DNA from: Mucilaginibacter sabulilitoris
Lineage (GTDB): Bacteria > Bacteroidota > Bacteroidia > Sphingobacteriales > Sphingobacteriaceae
Direction: 5' to 3'
Assembly: GCF_034262375.1 (NCBI RefSeq)
Contig: NZ_CP139558.1
Location: forward strand, 1,984,001-2,048,000
Length of the DNA: 64,000 nucleotides
Positions within the stretch are counted from its first letter, which is position 1. Each line of letters starts with the position of its first letter. Below are positions 8,208 to 18,056 of the stretch, in pieces. The notes below the pieces were generated by a model. It worked only from the letters and a program-made list of their open reading frames with translations. It ran no database searches and had not been told where the DNA came from. The position numbers and the translations under genes were made by a program.

Positions 8208-10658
8208 ATGCTTAAAAATTATTTCAAAACTGCATGGAGAAATTTATTGAGCAACAGAATTTTTTCTTTCATCAATATAATCGGACTGACTATTGGTTTG
8301 TCAAGTTTCCTGCTGATTGCACTTTATGTTTTTGATGAGCTAACTTTCGACCACTTTCATAAAAATACGGATAATATCTATCGTATAGTTGAACGTAAAA
8401 CTTTTCCGGGCGGTAAAACGGAAAGAGCAACCGGTGCCGGTTTTCAGGTGTCGGAACGGGCAAAAACTGATCTTCCTGAAGTTAAAGATAAAGCACGCCT
8501 TGCCATGTGGGGCCGCGCCAATGTAACACCCGCAGATAACCAAGCAAATGTGTTTTATGAAGATTTTATTATAGGCAATCCCGGTTTTTTTACCGTCTTT
8601 AGTTTTCATTTATTGTATGGCGATCCCAACAGTGCTTTAACAGCACCCAATTCCGTCATTATTACAGAAGAATCGGCAAAAAAATATTTTGGCACATCAA
8701 ATGTAGTCGGCAGATCATTGTTGATAGCCGACAGAGATTCTGTGCCTTTTAAAGTGACAGGTGTTTTAAAAAACTTTTCCGCCAATTCAAGTATCTCCTT
8801 TAACCTGATGGTGTCAGAAGCTTCTATCCTGAAAAATGAGCGCACGAAAAAATTTGTTGCCGATGACTGGATATCCGGTACTTTTTCAACTTATTTCCTT
8901 CTTAACGATAATGCCGAAATAGCCGCGTTAAATACAAAACTCGATCGCCTTATCGCAGCAAACCATAAAAGTTCTCCTGACTTCAAAAGCAATATACAAT
9001 TACAGGCATTAAAGGATGTTCACTTTTATTCCACCGATATTGAAGGTTATACGGTAAAAAAAGGAAATATATCTTATATATATGTGTTTCTCATCGTTGC
9101 ATGTTTTATAATTCTTATCGCATGCATCAATTATATGAACCTTTCTACCGCAAGATTCACCAGCAGAGGGAAAGAAATTGCTATACGCAAAATTGCAGGT
9201 GCCTCAAGATGGGGGCTTTCAAAACAATTTCTTATAGAAACATTGCTTGCAACTGTTCTTTCTGTGATTCTTGCTGTCGCGCTCGTCAATCTTGTATTAC
9301 CTGCGTTTAATTTATTTACTGAAAAAGATTTGAGTATCAATCTGCATACTGATTATCGCATCTGGTTAGGTGTTGCAGGCATTATTATTGTTGTTACCCT
9401 GGTAGCGGGCCTTTATCCGGCTTTGTTCCAGTCTGGCCTTAACCCGTTATCGTTATTAAAAAGCAAAGTACAATTAAATCGTAGCCATATTTCGTTGCGC
9501 CGCGTACTTGTCGTTTTTCAGTTCACTGTTTCGATTATTTTTATTGCAGCTACCATAATTATTTACCGGCAAATGCAATACGTAAATAAAAAGGACATGG
9601 GTTTTGATAAAGACAGGTTAGTGGTGATCGATATAAACAGCGGAAAAGTGCGTGGCGCTGCCGAAACAATAAAAAATGAGTTTGAAAAGTTGGCACAGGT
9701 TAAATCGGTTACTGTAACTTCAAGAGTCCCGGGTGAGTGGAAAAATATTCCTTCGATAAAAGTTAGTGATAAAATAAATAATGCAGCTTCTGAAAATGAT
9801 ATGTATTTTTTGGGAATTGATAATCAGTTCCTCCCGACTTACAATATCAAATTATTAAAAGGAAGAAATTTCTTCGCACGAGGTAAGGTGGATTCTTCCG
9901 CAGTGCTTATTAATGAAACGGCTGCAAAAGAGCTTGGAATAATCAATGTTACAGGACAAACGATAAAGATCCCATTGGTGAGTAATGGCGGTGATTTTGA
10001 TAAGCTTGATAAGCCTTACGTTGTTACAGTTATAGGCATTGTTAAGGATTTTAATTTTCAGTCATTACATGAGCCGCTTGCTCCAATGGTGCTCGGTTTT
10101 CAAAATAATCCAATTCAGAGTATAGATTATTTTACCGTCAAGCTTGCCGGTGGGAATATTGATGGCACAGTAAAACAATTAGATGCAATAATACATCACA
10201 TAGATCAGGGGCACCTGTTTGAATATCATTTTCTCGACCAGCAATGGGACCTTCTTTACCATAATGATAAAATAAGGCAAACCATATTTTTTGTTATCTC
10301 CCTTTTGGCTATAGCGATTGCTGCATTGGGGTTGTTCGGCCTTACCACCTATACGGCAACACAACGTATTAAAGAGATAGGTATTCGTAAAGTGCTAGGA
10401 GCAAGTATCAGTACTATTGTAATGATGTTGTCAAAAGATTTCCTGAAGCTTATAATGGTCGCATCCGCAATCGCTTTTCCAATTGCATGGTTGGTGATGA
10501 ATAAATGGCTGCAAAGCTTTGCCTATAGGATCGATATCAGTTGGTGGATATTTATTTTATCAGCAATGGCAGCGGTTACAATAGCAATGGCTACAATAAG
10601 TTTCCAGGCTATAAAAGCGGCGATAGCAAATCCTGTAAAATCATTACGATCCGAATAA
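8208..10658 (+). CDS. ABC transporter permease, MacB/FtsX type (two FtsX domains)
   Basis: 816 residues, paralogous to the permease at 4859-7225 and on the same strand. Order: helix 1 (about 22-42), MacB_PCD periplasmic domain with ITEESAKKYFG (about 150), first FtsX domain from about 285 (YVFLIVACFIILIACINYMN), further helices near 330, 385 and 430, second periplasmic domain (about 455-680), second FtsX domain (about 690-816) ending FQAIKAAIANPVKSLRSE. No ATPase adjoins it. The 980-base gap and the debris in between suggest separate transcription from its upstream paralogue. Substrate unknown. Confidence 0.93.
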   Translation: MLKNYFKTAWRNLLSNRIFSFINIIGLTIGLSSFLLIALYVFDELTFDHFHKNTDNIYRIVERKTFPGGKTERATGAGFQVSERAKTDLPEVKDKARLAMWGRANVTPADNQANVFYEDFIIGNPGFFTVFSFHLLYGDPNSALTAPNSVIITEESAKKYFGTSNVVGRSLLIADRDSVPFKVTGVLKNFSANSSISFNLMVSEASILKNERTKKFVADDWISGTFSTYFLLNDNAEIAALNTKLDRLIAANHKSSPDFKSNIQLQALKDVHFYSTDIEGYTVKKGNISYIYVFLIVACFIILIACINYMNLSTARFTSRGKEIAIRKIAGASRWGLSKQFLIETLLATVLSVILAVALVNLVLPAFNLFTEKDLSINLHTDYRIWLGVAGIIIVVTLVAGLYPALFQSGLNPLSLLKSKVQLNRSHISLRRVLVVFQFTVSIIFIAATIIIYRQMQYVNKKDMGFDKDRLVVIDINSGKVRGAAETIKNEFEKLAQVKSVTVTSRVPGEWKNIPSIKVSDKINNAASENDMYFLGIDNQFLPTYNIKLLKGRNFFARGKVDSSAVLINETAAKELGIINVTGQTIKIPLVSNGGDFDKLDKPYVVTVIGIVKDFNFQSLHEPLAPMVLGFQNNPIQSIDYFTVKLAGGNIDGTVKQLDAIIHHIDQGHLFEYHFLDQQWDLLYHNDKIRQTIFFVISLLAIAIAALGLFGLTTYTATQRIKEIGIRKVLGASISTIVMMLSKDFLKLIMVASAIAFPIAWLVMNKWLQSFAYRIDISWWIFILSAMAAVTIAMATISFQAIKAAIANPVKSLRSE

Positions 10659-10978
10659 CAATATCGTATTGTTGAAAATAATTTCAAAAATTGCGTGGGG
10701 GAGTCTTGTGTAGATCAACCAAAACCATTGACCCCTGATCGCCAATTTTAGAATCTTTTGTTTTTAATTGATAATCAGAACCCAAAGTGGTCAATACAAT
10801 TTTAGCAAGAGGGGGCAAGTTAACGCGGATTATCTAAAGTAACCATATTGTCCTGCCATCTAAGTTTTTGTTTGATATAAGGGATGTTTTCTGTCCCTTA
10901 TCGCAGATGTAGATTTATTTAATAATTAAAAACAAGTATTAATTGCTAAAATTTTTAGAGACAGATCATTTAATAAGA

Positions 10979-11021
10979 GGAATAGTGGCAGTCTTTGTGT
11001 TATAAAAACTGCCACTATTCC
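10979..11021. repeat. Perfect 14-bp inverted repeat (stem-loop)
   Basis: GGAATAGTGGCAGT and its exact complement flank a 15-base AT-rich loop. There is no T-run, so it is not a classical terminator. It stands alone in gene-free DNA and could be a transcription barrier, a REP-like element or a relic of a mobile element. Confidence 0.7.
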
Positions 11022-11217
11022 GCCACAAAATTAGATTGATAAGCAGGGTTAATAAATTTAGAATTCTTATTAAAATATTGATTTTCAGATACTTAATTTA
11101 GTGTGCTATTTAAATCTATGAGGTATGGGGATTCGAAGCTAAAGTCCATAAAATAAACAAATAAATGGTTTTAATCAACTGATTGTCAATAATTTAAACA
11201 ATATTGTTAAGCATAAA

Positions 11218-11245
11218 AAAACCGAACTGTTTTAGGTTCGGTTTT
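11218..11245. terminator. Terminator-like hairpin
   Basis: The 10-bp perfect stem AAAACCGAAC/GTTCGGTTTT with an 8-base loop has A- and T-tracts on its two sides, so it could terminate in both directions. It lies far from intact genes, just before a tRNA-end-like sequence. Confidence 0.5.
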
Positions 11246-11251
11246 ATCTCG

Positions 11252-11280
11252 TGGAGCCGGAGGGAGTTTTTAAACTCGAA
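11252..11280 (-). other. Possible attachment-site remnant resembling a tRNA/tmRNA 3' end
   Basis: Read on the minus strand, a T-arm-like palindrome (GAGTTT/AAACTC) is followed by CTCCGGCTCCA, which looks like an acceptor strand with discriminator and CCA. The same 11-mer TGGAGCCGGAG recurs in the same orientation at 53045-53055, also behind a hairpin-like sequence. There is no complete tRNA and no integrase gene, so this stays tentative. Confidence 0.25.
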
Positions 11281-11654
11281 ACAGTTTGATATATAGTGTT
11301 TTACACTAATGATATTTTATAGGTCTCTGAATAGGTCTCTCAATAAAAAAGAAGCCAAAACGCTATGTTTTATATTACAAATATACTGAATTGTGAGATA
11401 TAATAACTTTTAAGTAAAAAGTATTGTCTTAACACGCCCTTCACTTTTAAACAATAGTTGGCTTACCGATTACGCCGAACTCTGTAGTTATGATACCGAA
11501 GGCACCCATATCCATTATCTAGATAGATTTTTTCATATAGTTGTTAAATATTTGAATTTTTCTATGAATATGATTTTACATTTTATAAAACCATATAAAT
11601 AAAAGTTATATCTATTAGTTTTTTGGCCCGACTCTACCTGTAAATGAGCTTTAT

Positions 11655-12140
11655 CTATTTCTTTAAATGCAACGTATGGGAGATATGCGTCTTAACAACA
11701 CCTTGTTCCAACAATTTGGCAAGTTCGGTCATATCCTCGCCGTTTGATGCTACCCACAAGCGAATCGTGTGAAGTTTTTAGCCGACGCTTTTTTGATAAT
11801 ATCAGCATTGTCAAAAGACGTGATCAGACTGATCAGCCGTCCTCCATTTTTTAAAAGTTTAATAGAGCGTTCAAGGTGGGCAGGGTCACGTAGGGCATCT
11901 ATCACAACATCTGCATCGGAAACAAGGTCTTCAAAGATCTGATTTTCGTAGTCAATAAATTCATTCGCTCCCAATCCTAGTACAAAGTCTTTTATTTGCC
12001 GCAGATGCCATGCCGATGACATAGGCTCCGAAGTGTCTGGCGATCTGGACCGCGTAATGGCCAACGCCCCCGGCCGTGGCGGTGATAAGCACTTTTTCGC
12101 CAGCCTGAACCTTGGCATAGCTAATCAGCGACTGATATAA
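11655..12140 (-). pseudogene. Degraded zinc-type (MDR) NADP-dependent oxidoreductase
   Basis: Only the nucleotide-binding half and the end remain. Read in order: SLISYAKVQAGEKVLITATA, GGVGHYAVQIARHFGAYVIG, a frameshift near 12010, LGANEFIDYENQIFEDLVSD, ALRDPAHLERSIKLLKNGGR, a second shift near 11760, then GEDMTELAKLLEQGVVKTHI and a TAG at 11655. This is the quinone-oxidoreductase-like MDR family. The N-terminal catalytic half is missing and upstream DNA shows no match. A non-functional remnant. Confidence 0.75.
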
Positions 12141-12230
12141 AAATAAGTTATTAGCTATCCATCGGTTCCAATTAACTCGTTATCTATAGGACAGTTACCA
12201 CTTTCAATATGAAAATAGGTGATTTTTAAA

Positions 12231-13235
12231 CTAAGCCTTCTTTGATTCAAACGTAGGGTAAACTGTGCTATCTGGTACAGCCAGCTGGCTCTTCGGTTTT
12301 TTTATTCTGTTTATCAGATATTTGTCGGCAAATACGCCCGTCAATATAACAAATCCCATTACTGCAAAGTTCAGTGAGCTCGGAATGCCTAAAAGGTTTA
12401 CCAGATTTTGAATAACCTGCAGCATAGCTGCGCCTATAATAACCCCTATTACAGAACCCTCGCCGCCACGCAGGGAACAACCTCCTAAAACAGCTGCGGC
12501 AATACCATAAAGTTCATAGAAATTACCATGCGACGACGGTGCAATTGCATTGGTATAAAAAGCGAGGAGTATACCCGCAATTCCGGCCAGAAGGCCGCTA
12601 ATCATGTATGCAAGTATAGTTACACCGGTAACATTAACGCCGGAGTATAATGCCGCCTCTTCATTCCTGCCTATCGCAAACATATAACGTCCATATACCG
12701 ATCGGTGTAAGAAAAGCCAGCTAATAACACCGATAACTGCCAGTAAGATAAAAGGTAGTGGTATGCCCAGTAAATTACCCGTAGCAAAGTACTGCAGACT
12801 GGTAAACTGTTCGCCATAACCAAACCCCATGGTTACATCGTTAGAAATAAACCTGGCTATTCCACGGTAAAAAAGCAAACCGCAAAGGGTAACAACAAAA
12901 GGCTGTATTTTTGATTTGGCAATCAGTGATCCTTGAAACCAACCGATAAAAATTGATAATGCCAAAATGATGAGCAGGGCAAACGGCCAGGGCATTTTTT
13001 CTTTCACCAGCATCATGCTTAACAATACGCCTACCAGGGCGAACACCGATCCTACCGACAGATCTATTCCCCTTGTGATAATAACTATACCACTGCCTAT
13101 ACTGAAAATTCCAAATATGCCAATGAGCCTCGCGGTATTCTGCAGATTTGTGGCACCCAGGAAATTTGGATTTCCTACAGATACCAACACGCAAAGTATG
13201 ATAAATATAATAAGTATTCCTTTCTCTTTTTTCAT
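12231..13235 (-). CDS. Ribose-type sugar ABC transporter permease (RbsC family)
   Basis: 334 residues with about eight to ten membrane helices. The first helix comes right after the start (GILIIFIILCVLVSVG). The family signatures GIVIITRGIDLSVGS (about 55-70) and ELYGIAAAVLGGCSLRGGEG (about 240-260, the EAA-like coupling loop) are both present. It forms the inner-membrane channel with the ATPase encoded just upstream; the two genes overlap by 4 bases (ATGA-type). Last gene of the ABC set. Ribose-type carriers import pentoses, hexoses or furanoses. Given the arabinofuranosidases of this locus, arabinose is a reasonable but unproven substrate. Confidence 0.9.
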   Translation of the reverse strand: MKKEKGILIIFIILCVLVSVGNPNFLGATNLQNTARLIGIFGIFSIGSGIVIITRGIDLSVGSVFALVGVLLSMMLVKEKMPWPFALLIILALSIFIGWFQGSLIAKSKIQPFVVTLCGLLFYRGIARFISNDVTMGFGYGEQFTSLQYFATGNLLGIPLPFILLAVIGVISWLFLHRSVYGRYMFAIGRNEEAALYSGVNVTGVTILAYMISGLLAGIAGILLAFYTNAIAPSSHGNFYELYGIAAAVLGGCSLRGGEGSVIGVIIGAAMLQVIQNLVNLLGIPSSLNFAVMGFVILTGVFADKYLINRIKKPKSQLAVPDSTVYPTFESKKA

Positions 13236-14776
13236 TTGTTTAATTGTTGAACATGCCCCACTGCATGAAGCATTATCTTTTCTTCGTTAAAGTCAGGCGG
13301 AAATAATTCACCTGTGATTTGCCCTTCATGCATAACCAGCAATCTGTCACTAATATTGATGATCTCCTCAAGGTCTGAGCTAATTACAAGAATCATTACG
13401 CCGTTTGCGGATAGGCTTCTCATAATTTCATATATTTCATTTTTTGCGCCCACATCCACGCCCCGGGTTGGTTCGTCAAAAATAATGAGTGCCGGAGTTC
13501 GGTTCAGCCACTTACCAATGGCCACTTTTTGCTGATTACCGCCACTCAGGTTCGACAAATTTGAACTGGCCGAGGCTGCTTTTATGTTCAGCATTTTCAT
13601 TTGCTTTTCGGCACTGTTTTTTTCTTTGTCCCGGTCAATAAATCCAAAAGAAGCATAGTTTTTAAGGTCGGGGAGAGAAATATTTTCAGTCAGACTGAGA
13701 TCAGTAAATATGCCATGCTTTTTGCGGTCTTCGGGTATTAAAAAAATACCGCTTTCAATGGCATCCCCAACGCTGGTTATTTTTAGAGCTTGTTGCCCCA
13801 AAGAAAAATTCCCTGACCGGATTTTCCTGATACCGAATATAGATTCTGCCAATTCAGTTCGCCCGGAACCAATGAGGCCCGATATACCCAGGATTTCACC
13901 GGGATGAATATCAAACGTAAGCTCATGCTGTGGATATCGTTCGGTTCGCAATGCGGTTACTGTAAATTTTAATGATGAATCGTCTTTCTTATTGTACGCC
14001 CGGTTTGGCTTTTCAATGTCCCGGCCTACCATCAGCCTAACCAGGTTATTGTGTGTAATTTCATCTTTAAACAAAACACCCGAGTTCTGACCGTCTTTTA
14101 AAACCACGGCTCTATCAGCAATTTCCATTATTTCATTAAGCCGGTGAGAGATATAAATAATGGTTACTCCTTTTGCCTTCAAATCACGGATGGTTTCAAA
14201 TAGTTTTTCTGTTTCCTTAAGCGTAAGGCTCGAAGTAGGCTCATCCATAATAAGGATTTTGGCCTTTTGCGAAAGCGCTTTTGCTATTTCGATCAATTGT
14301 TGCTGCGCAAGCGAAAGCTCGCTGATCATGGTGGTTGGGGCAATATCAAGGCCTACCATATCAAGCGCTTTTTCAGCATCTTGATAAAGTTTATGGCTAT
14401 CTACAAGCCTGAACTTGTTCATTGGCTCTCTGCCCAGGAAAAGATTGCCTGCAACATTCAAATTATCAAGCAGGTTAAGTTCCTGATGAATGAGTACAAA
14501 GCCCAGGTTCATCGCATCAACTATGGAAAAAATGGAAACAACTTCATCATCAATTGATATTGTACCCAAAGTTGCCCGATGGATACCGCAAAGTATTTTC
14601 ATCAGGGTAGACTTTCCGGCGCCGTTTTCGCCCATAAGCGCCAAAACTTCTCCTTTATATACCGAAAGTTCAACGTTTTTTAATACAGGCACAATACCAA
14701 AGGTTTTATTAATACCGTTCATCTTTAATATTATTTCCTGTGGCTTAAACGCGCTCCCGGTTATTGATTCTGACAT
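13232..14776 (-). CDS. Sugar ABC transporter ATP-binding protein, duplicated NBD (RbsA/MglA family)
   Basis: 514 residues, two fused nucleotide-binding domains as in RbsA. NBD1: Walker A GENGAGKST at about 49-57, signature LSLAQQQLIEIAKAL (note Ala-Gln in place of the common Gly-Gly), Walker B ILIMDEPTSSL. NBD2: the degenerate P-loop GLIGSGRTEL near 300 typical of this family, signature LSGGNQQKVAIGKWL, Walker B LIIFDEPTRGVD. It powers uptake through the adjacent permease. It sits 21 bases after the binding-protein gene and overlaps the permease by 4 bases, so the three are one operon. Confidence 0.93.
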   Translation of the reverse strand: MSESITGSAFKPQEIILKMNGINKTFGIVPVLKNVELSVYKGEVLALMGENGAGKSTLMKILCGIHRATLGTISIDDEVVSIFSIVDAMNLGFVLIHQELNLLDNLNVAGNLFLGREPMNKFRLVDSHKLYQDAEKALDMVGLDIAPTTMISELSLAQQQLIEIAKALSQKAKILIMDEPTSSLTLKETEKLFETIRDLKAKGVTIIYISHRLNEIMEIADRAVVLKDGQNSGVLFKDEITHNNLVRLMVGRDIEKPNRAYNKKDDSSLKFTVTALRTERYPQHELTFDIHPGEILGISGLIGSGRTELAESIFGIRKIRSGNFSLGQQALKITSVGDAIESGIFLIPEDRKKHGIFTDLSLTENISLPDLKNYASFGFIDRDKEKNSAEKQMKMLNIKAASASSNLSNLSGGNQQKVAIGKWLNRTPALIIFDEPTRGVDVGAKNEIYEIMRSLSANGVMILVISSDLEEIINISDRLLVMHEGQITGELFPPDFNEEKIMLHAVGHVQQLNK

Positions 14777-14797
14777 AGCAAGTTATCATTATAAGCC

Positions 14798-15757
14798 TTA
14801 TTTTTGTCGCAAAGCATTCATTTTATCAATATAGGCACCCACTTTATCCTGTTTGATAATGGTAGCAGGAATGATGATCTGCCCGTTAGCCGGTAAGCTT
14901 TTTTTATCGCCCGCCAAATACTTTGCCATCAGGTGTATAGATTGATAACCAAACTCATAGGGTTGCTGCACAACTGTTCCTACAATTTGTCCGTTTTTTA
15001 CACCCTGTAATGTTTCTTCTTCTTCGTCAAAACACACAATCTTGACATCCTTTAATTTGCCCGATTCTTTAACCGCGTTTAATATGGCAGGGCCGTTGTA
15101 ACTCCAGAGACCTACAAAACAGTTTACTTCGGGGTTACTAACCAGTGCATCGCTTACGTTTGCTTTCGCCCTTACGCGGTCAATGTTGTCGGTTTTAATA
15201 CCAGTGATCTCAATATTGCTCCCATTAAGTTCTTCTTTTATCCCCTGAATTCTTTCTTTAGCGTTCTGCGCATCCGCTTTTCCAACAAACAATAAAACTT
15301 TACCACCGGATGGGAGGGCCTCTTTAATTAATTTACCTGCCTCATGCCCGGCCCCGATATTGCTTGTGCCAATATAACACAACCGTTTACTATTAGGAAT
15401 ATCGCTATCGGTAATCATAACGGGTATTTTTTGCGCTGTTTGGTCTACAAAAGGGCTCTGGTTAATTGGGTCAAGCGGAGCAATTACCACACCCGCTATG
15501 CCATTTACCAAAAGATCATCAACTATCCTTTTCTGTTCTTCAGTAGCGCCATCGGTGGTGTATTTAAACACAACATTGTAGCCGGGCAATTCTGCATCGG
15601 CTTTTTTACAACCGGCTTCTGCAAATGTCCAGAAATCGGTTGCAGCGCCCGCAATGAACGCTATGGTAGGTGTTTGATCTCTTTTGCACCCGTTAAAAAG
15701 GCAGGAGATAAAAATGATAGCTAATGTAAAAGCCGAGGGTTTGCAATAAATTTTCAT
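14798..15757 (-). CDS. Sugar ABC transporter substrate-binding lipoprotein (RbsB/Peripla_BP_4 family)
   Basis: 319 residues. N-terminal lipoprotein signal with lipobox near FNGCKRD (Cys about 24), so in this Gram-negative it is lipid-anchored. The two-lobe fold of ribose-binding proteins follows: PTIAFIAGAATDFWTFAEAG, ...VVIAPLDPINQSPFVDQTAQ, KVLLFVGKADAQNAKERIQG, and FVGLWSYNGPAILNAVKESG near the hinge. It captures the sugar for the RbsA/RbsC-type pair encoded directly downstream. Upstream, 34 bases separate it from the Gfo/Idh gene, consistent with one long transcript. Confidence 0.9.
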   Translation of the reverse strand: MKIYCKPSAFTLAIIFISCLFNGCKRDQTPTIAFIAGAATDFWTFAEAGCKKADAELPGYNVVFKYTTDGATEEQKRIVDDLLVNGIAGVVIAPLDPINQSPFVDQTAQKIPVMITDSDIPNSKRLCYIGTSNIGAGHEAGKLIKEALPSGGKVLLFVGKADAQNAKERIQGIKEELNGSNIEITGIKTDNIDRVRAKANVSDALVSNPEVNCFVGLWSYNGPAILNAVKESGKLKDVKIVCFDEEEETLQGVKNGQIVGTVVQQPYEFGYQSIHLMAKYLAGDKKSLPANGQIIIPATIIKQDKVGAYIDKMNALRQK

Positions 15758-15791
15758 AGCTTAAAAATAAAGAAATCCGTTTATTAAAGCT

Positions 15792-16778
15792 TCAATACTC
15801 TGGTGTAACCTTTACAATGATATTTTTTTCGAACGACTCAATTGCAGCCTTGGCCAGTCGTAGCGCACGACGTCCCATTCTGGCGTTAACAGGCGGTTCC
15901 TGCCCTGCACGAAAAGCTTTCAGCATATCGTTGAAATGCTTGTCAAACGCGTAATGGAACATCCTGTCCTTATCATTAAAATATCCCGCCTGCCATACTT
16001 CGGCGGTTTCATTACCCACTTCCTGAAAGCTATATTTTTTAACGGTATCTTCTACAGTAATACGTGCTTTTGTTCCGTTTATTTCCAGAAAATGGGTTAA
16101 AGGATAGGCATATGAGGTATCATAACTGCCGGTCATACCGCCAACTGCCGCATTGCTGAAATGCAGGGAGATGGCGTATGAACTGAAACCCTTGTTCGCA
16201 GCATCTGAGGCATGCATGGCGATAGAATCTATTGGCCCGCAAAGATGTTCCAGCATGTCAAAACCATGGCATTGTGTTTCTATAAGGTTTTCCCATTGAT
16301 GACATTCGGGGCCTTCGCCGCCAAAGCGCCAGGTGGCGTACACAATATTGCCCAGCTTCCCCTCTTTAATAGCCTGGTGAGCCTTTTCAATTGGTAAAGC
16401 CCAGCGATGGTTAAAATTGAGGGCGAAAAACAACTTTCTTTTTTCAGCCTCTTCTATCAGCGCGTCGGCCTCTTTCATGTCAAAAACCAACGGTTTCTCT
16501 ACAAAAAGCGGAACGCCTGCTTTGATAAGGGCCATAGTAGGTTCATAATGATCTTTATTACCTAAGCACACGCTAACTAAATCGGGCTTTTCATTCGCCA
16601 GCATTTTATCAATACCGGTATAACTTCTTACGTTAAACTCATTTGCCCGTGCTTGGGTCCTTTCCGGGTTGCGGCCCATTATTGCACAAAAATCAACATC
16701 GGGGTGTTCTGCTAATATCCTTGCATGGTGCCATCCCCACCATTCGCCCGTACCTAATAATGCTATTTTAGTTTTCAT
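15792..16778 (-). CDS. Gfo/Idh/MocA-family NAD(P)-dependent sugar dehydrogenase
   Basis: About 328 residues. Rossmann motif at the very N terminus (MKTKIALLGTGEWWGWHHAR; LGTGEWWG replaces the usual GxGxxG), then VSVCLGNKDHYEPTMALIKA and GVPLFVEKPLVFDMKEAD with the EKP catalytic lysine, and the C-terminal alpha/beta domain. The family oxidises or reduces sugars, inositols or their acids. An ATG five codons earlier (16793) would overlap the upstream alcohol dehydrogenase stop by 11 bases. I chose the internal Met because the Rossmann strand starts right after it. Genes on both sides point to conversion of an imported sugar. Exact substrate unknown. Confidence 0.88.
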   Translation of the reverse strand: MKTKIALLGTGEWWGWHHARILAEHPDVDFCAIMGRNPERTQARANEFNVRSYTGIDKMLANEKPDLVSVCLGNKDHYEPTMALIKAGVPLFVEKPLVFDMKEADALIEEAEKRKLFFALNFNHRWALPIEKAHQAIKEGKLGNIVYATWRFGGEGPECHQWENLIETQCHGFDMLEHLCGPIDSIAMHASDAANKGFSSYAISLHFSNAAVGGMTGSYDTSYAYPLTHFLEINGTKARITVEDTVKKYSFQEVGNETAEVWQAGYFNDKDRMFHYAFDKHFNDMLKAFRAGQEPPVNARMGRRALRLAKAAIESFEKNIIVKVTPEY

Positions 16779-16782
16779 TATG

Positions 16783-17832
16783 TTAATATTCAACTATTAC
16801 TTTTCCTGAATTACGCTCTACAAAAATCCTGAATGCTTCTTCCAGTTCTAAAATGGGATAGGTATGGGTAATAATCTGATCTAAATAGTCCCTGTTTTTC
16901 AGGTACAGTTCCAGGTTACCTTTAAGTTCATTATAGCTGAAATATTCGCTGCCCAAAATGGCGCGTTCGGTTGCAATAAGATCGGGAGATATTTTTAGCT
17001 GCAGACCTTCACCATGACCAACACAAATTAATGTACCCCGCTGAGCAAGTAAATCCAATGCCGAGCGCCGGGCCACTTCCTTACCGCTGGAATCGATGGC
17101 GATATCTACTTCTTTAAAACCATGTTTAGCGGCGCTGTCGGCAAGTGAACCATTATTTAAATTAACAGGCAAGCCGCCAAGCTTCTTTGCAAGGTCAAGG
17201 CGATAGTCTACAACATCTGAAATCAGAACCGGGAAATCATTCCCATACATAATCTTCGCCATTGCCAGGATACCAAGTCCGATGGGACCGGCCCCAAGTA
17301 CAATCATGGATACCGGCGACTGATGAACAAGCTGTGCCCTTTTTATAGCATGGCCGCCGGTGCCCATTATATCAAGCAATAAGGTTCCCTGAGTATATGA
17401 TACATCATCAGGTATCGGGAAAAAAACATTTTCATTGATCACGCTATATGAACCGTAGCCCCCATCATGAGTAAAACCATAATCAGCTTGTTTGTCAAGG
17501 CATTGGTTGGTATTCCCTTGTTTGCAGTTTCTGCATTTGCCGCAATAACCCATTAAAAAAACTATACCACGGGTGCCTGCGCTTGTTGAGGTATTTTCAC
17601 CGGCTTTTACAACAATTCCGGCAATTTCATGGCCCGGCGATATTTCCGTATTGCCGTTATAAAGGAATGGAAAATCTGAACCGCATAATGAATTGGCCAT
17701 GTTTTTTAATAGCAACTGACCCGGGCCCGGCTGCGGAACGACTCTTTGTACAAAGTCGATTTTTTGCTTTCCTAAAAATCTTGCGAAATCCGCTTTCTCT
17801 GGAATTTCCTGAATTAAATTCTCGTTTGACAT
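16783..17832 (-). CDS. Zinc-dependent alcohol/polyol dehydrogenase (MDR, sorbitol dehydrogenase-like)
   Basis: 349 residues. Catalytic zinc site: LCGSDFPF (Cys, about 49) and PGHEIAG (His-Glu, about 68-73). Structural zinc: four Cys in GYCGKCRNCKQGNTNQC (about 95-111). NAD(P)-binding loop VLGAGPIGLG near 185. The C-terminal YPILELEEAFRIF is typical for the threonine/sorbitol-dehydrogenase-like branch. Likely oxidises a sugar alcohol or sugar. It lies directly ahead of the Gfo/Idh gene with its end touching that gene's start, so the two dehydrogenases are probably made together. Confidence 0.9.
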   Translation of the reverse strand: MSNENLIQEIPEKADFARFLGKQKIDFVQRVVPQPGPGQLLLKNMANSLCGSDFPFLYNGNTEISPGHEIAGIVVKAGENTSTSAGTRGIVFLMGYCGKCRNCKQGNTNQCLDKQADYGFTHDGGYGSYSVINENVFFPIPDDVSYTQGTLLLDIMGTGGHAIKRAQLVHQSPVSMIVLGAGPIGLGILAMAKIMYGNDFPVLISDVVDYRLDLAKKLGGLPVNLNNGSLADSAAKHGFKEVDIAIDSSGKEVARRSALDLLAQRGTLICVGHGEGLQLKISPDLIATERAILGSEYFSYNELKGNLELYLKNRDYLDQIITHTYPILELEEAFRIFVERNSGKVIVEY

Positions 17833-18056
17833 AATGTATAAAAAATAATAAGTTTATTACGACAGTCACAATTTGTACAACTGTATTTAAGGTTTATTTG
17901 CAGAGGCGGCTTATGCCCCTGTTTAGCAATGTTCTCAAAAATCAAATTTTAAAGAGGCTGTGCTTAATACTTGATTAGCCAGAAATTGAACAGATTTGAT
18001 AAGTTTATTACTAATCATCAAAATGGATAATTTATACAGAAAACAAAGGTTGTTTT

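Larger units (their letters stand above)
10659..11654. other. About 1 kb hairpin-rich spacer with no intact gene
   Basis: It holds several palindromes and the relic of a coding stretch. At 10684-10815 the minus strand reads LAKIVLTTLGSDYQLKTKDS and then KIGDQGSMVLVDLHKTPPRN to a stop. This looks like the end of a lost gene of unknown family. A short hairpin with arms ATAAGGGA/TCCCTTAT sits near 10877-10901. The rest is AT-rich, with a tandem AATAGGTCTCT near 11320-11345. Confidence 0.45.

Noticed and set aside
11221..11290. A complete tRNA or tmRNA gene on the minus strand
   Set aside because: Only a T-arm-like and acceptor-like end is present; no D-arm, anticodon arm or matching 5' acceptor strand.
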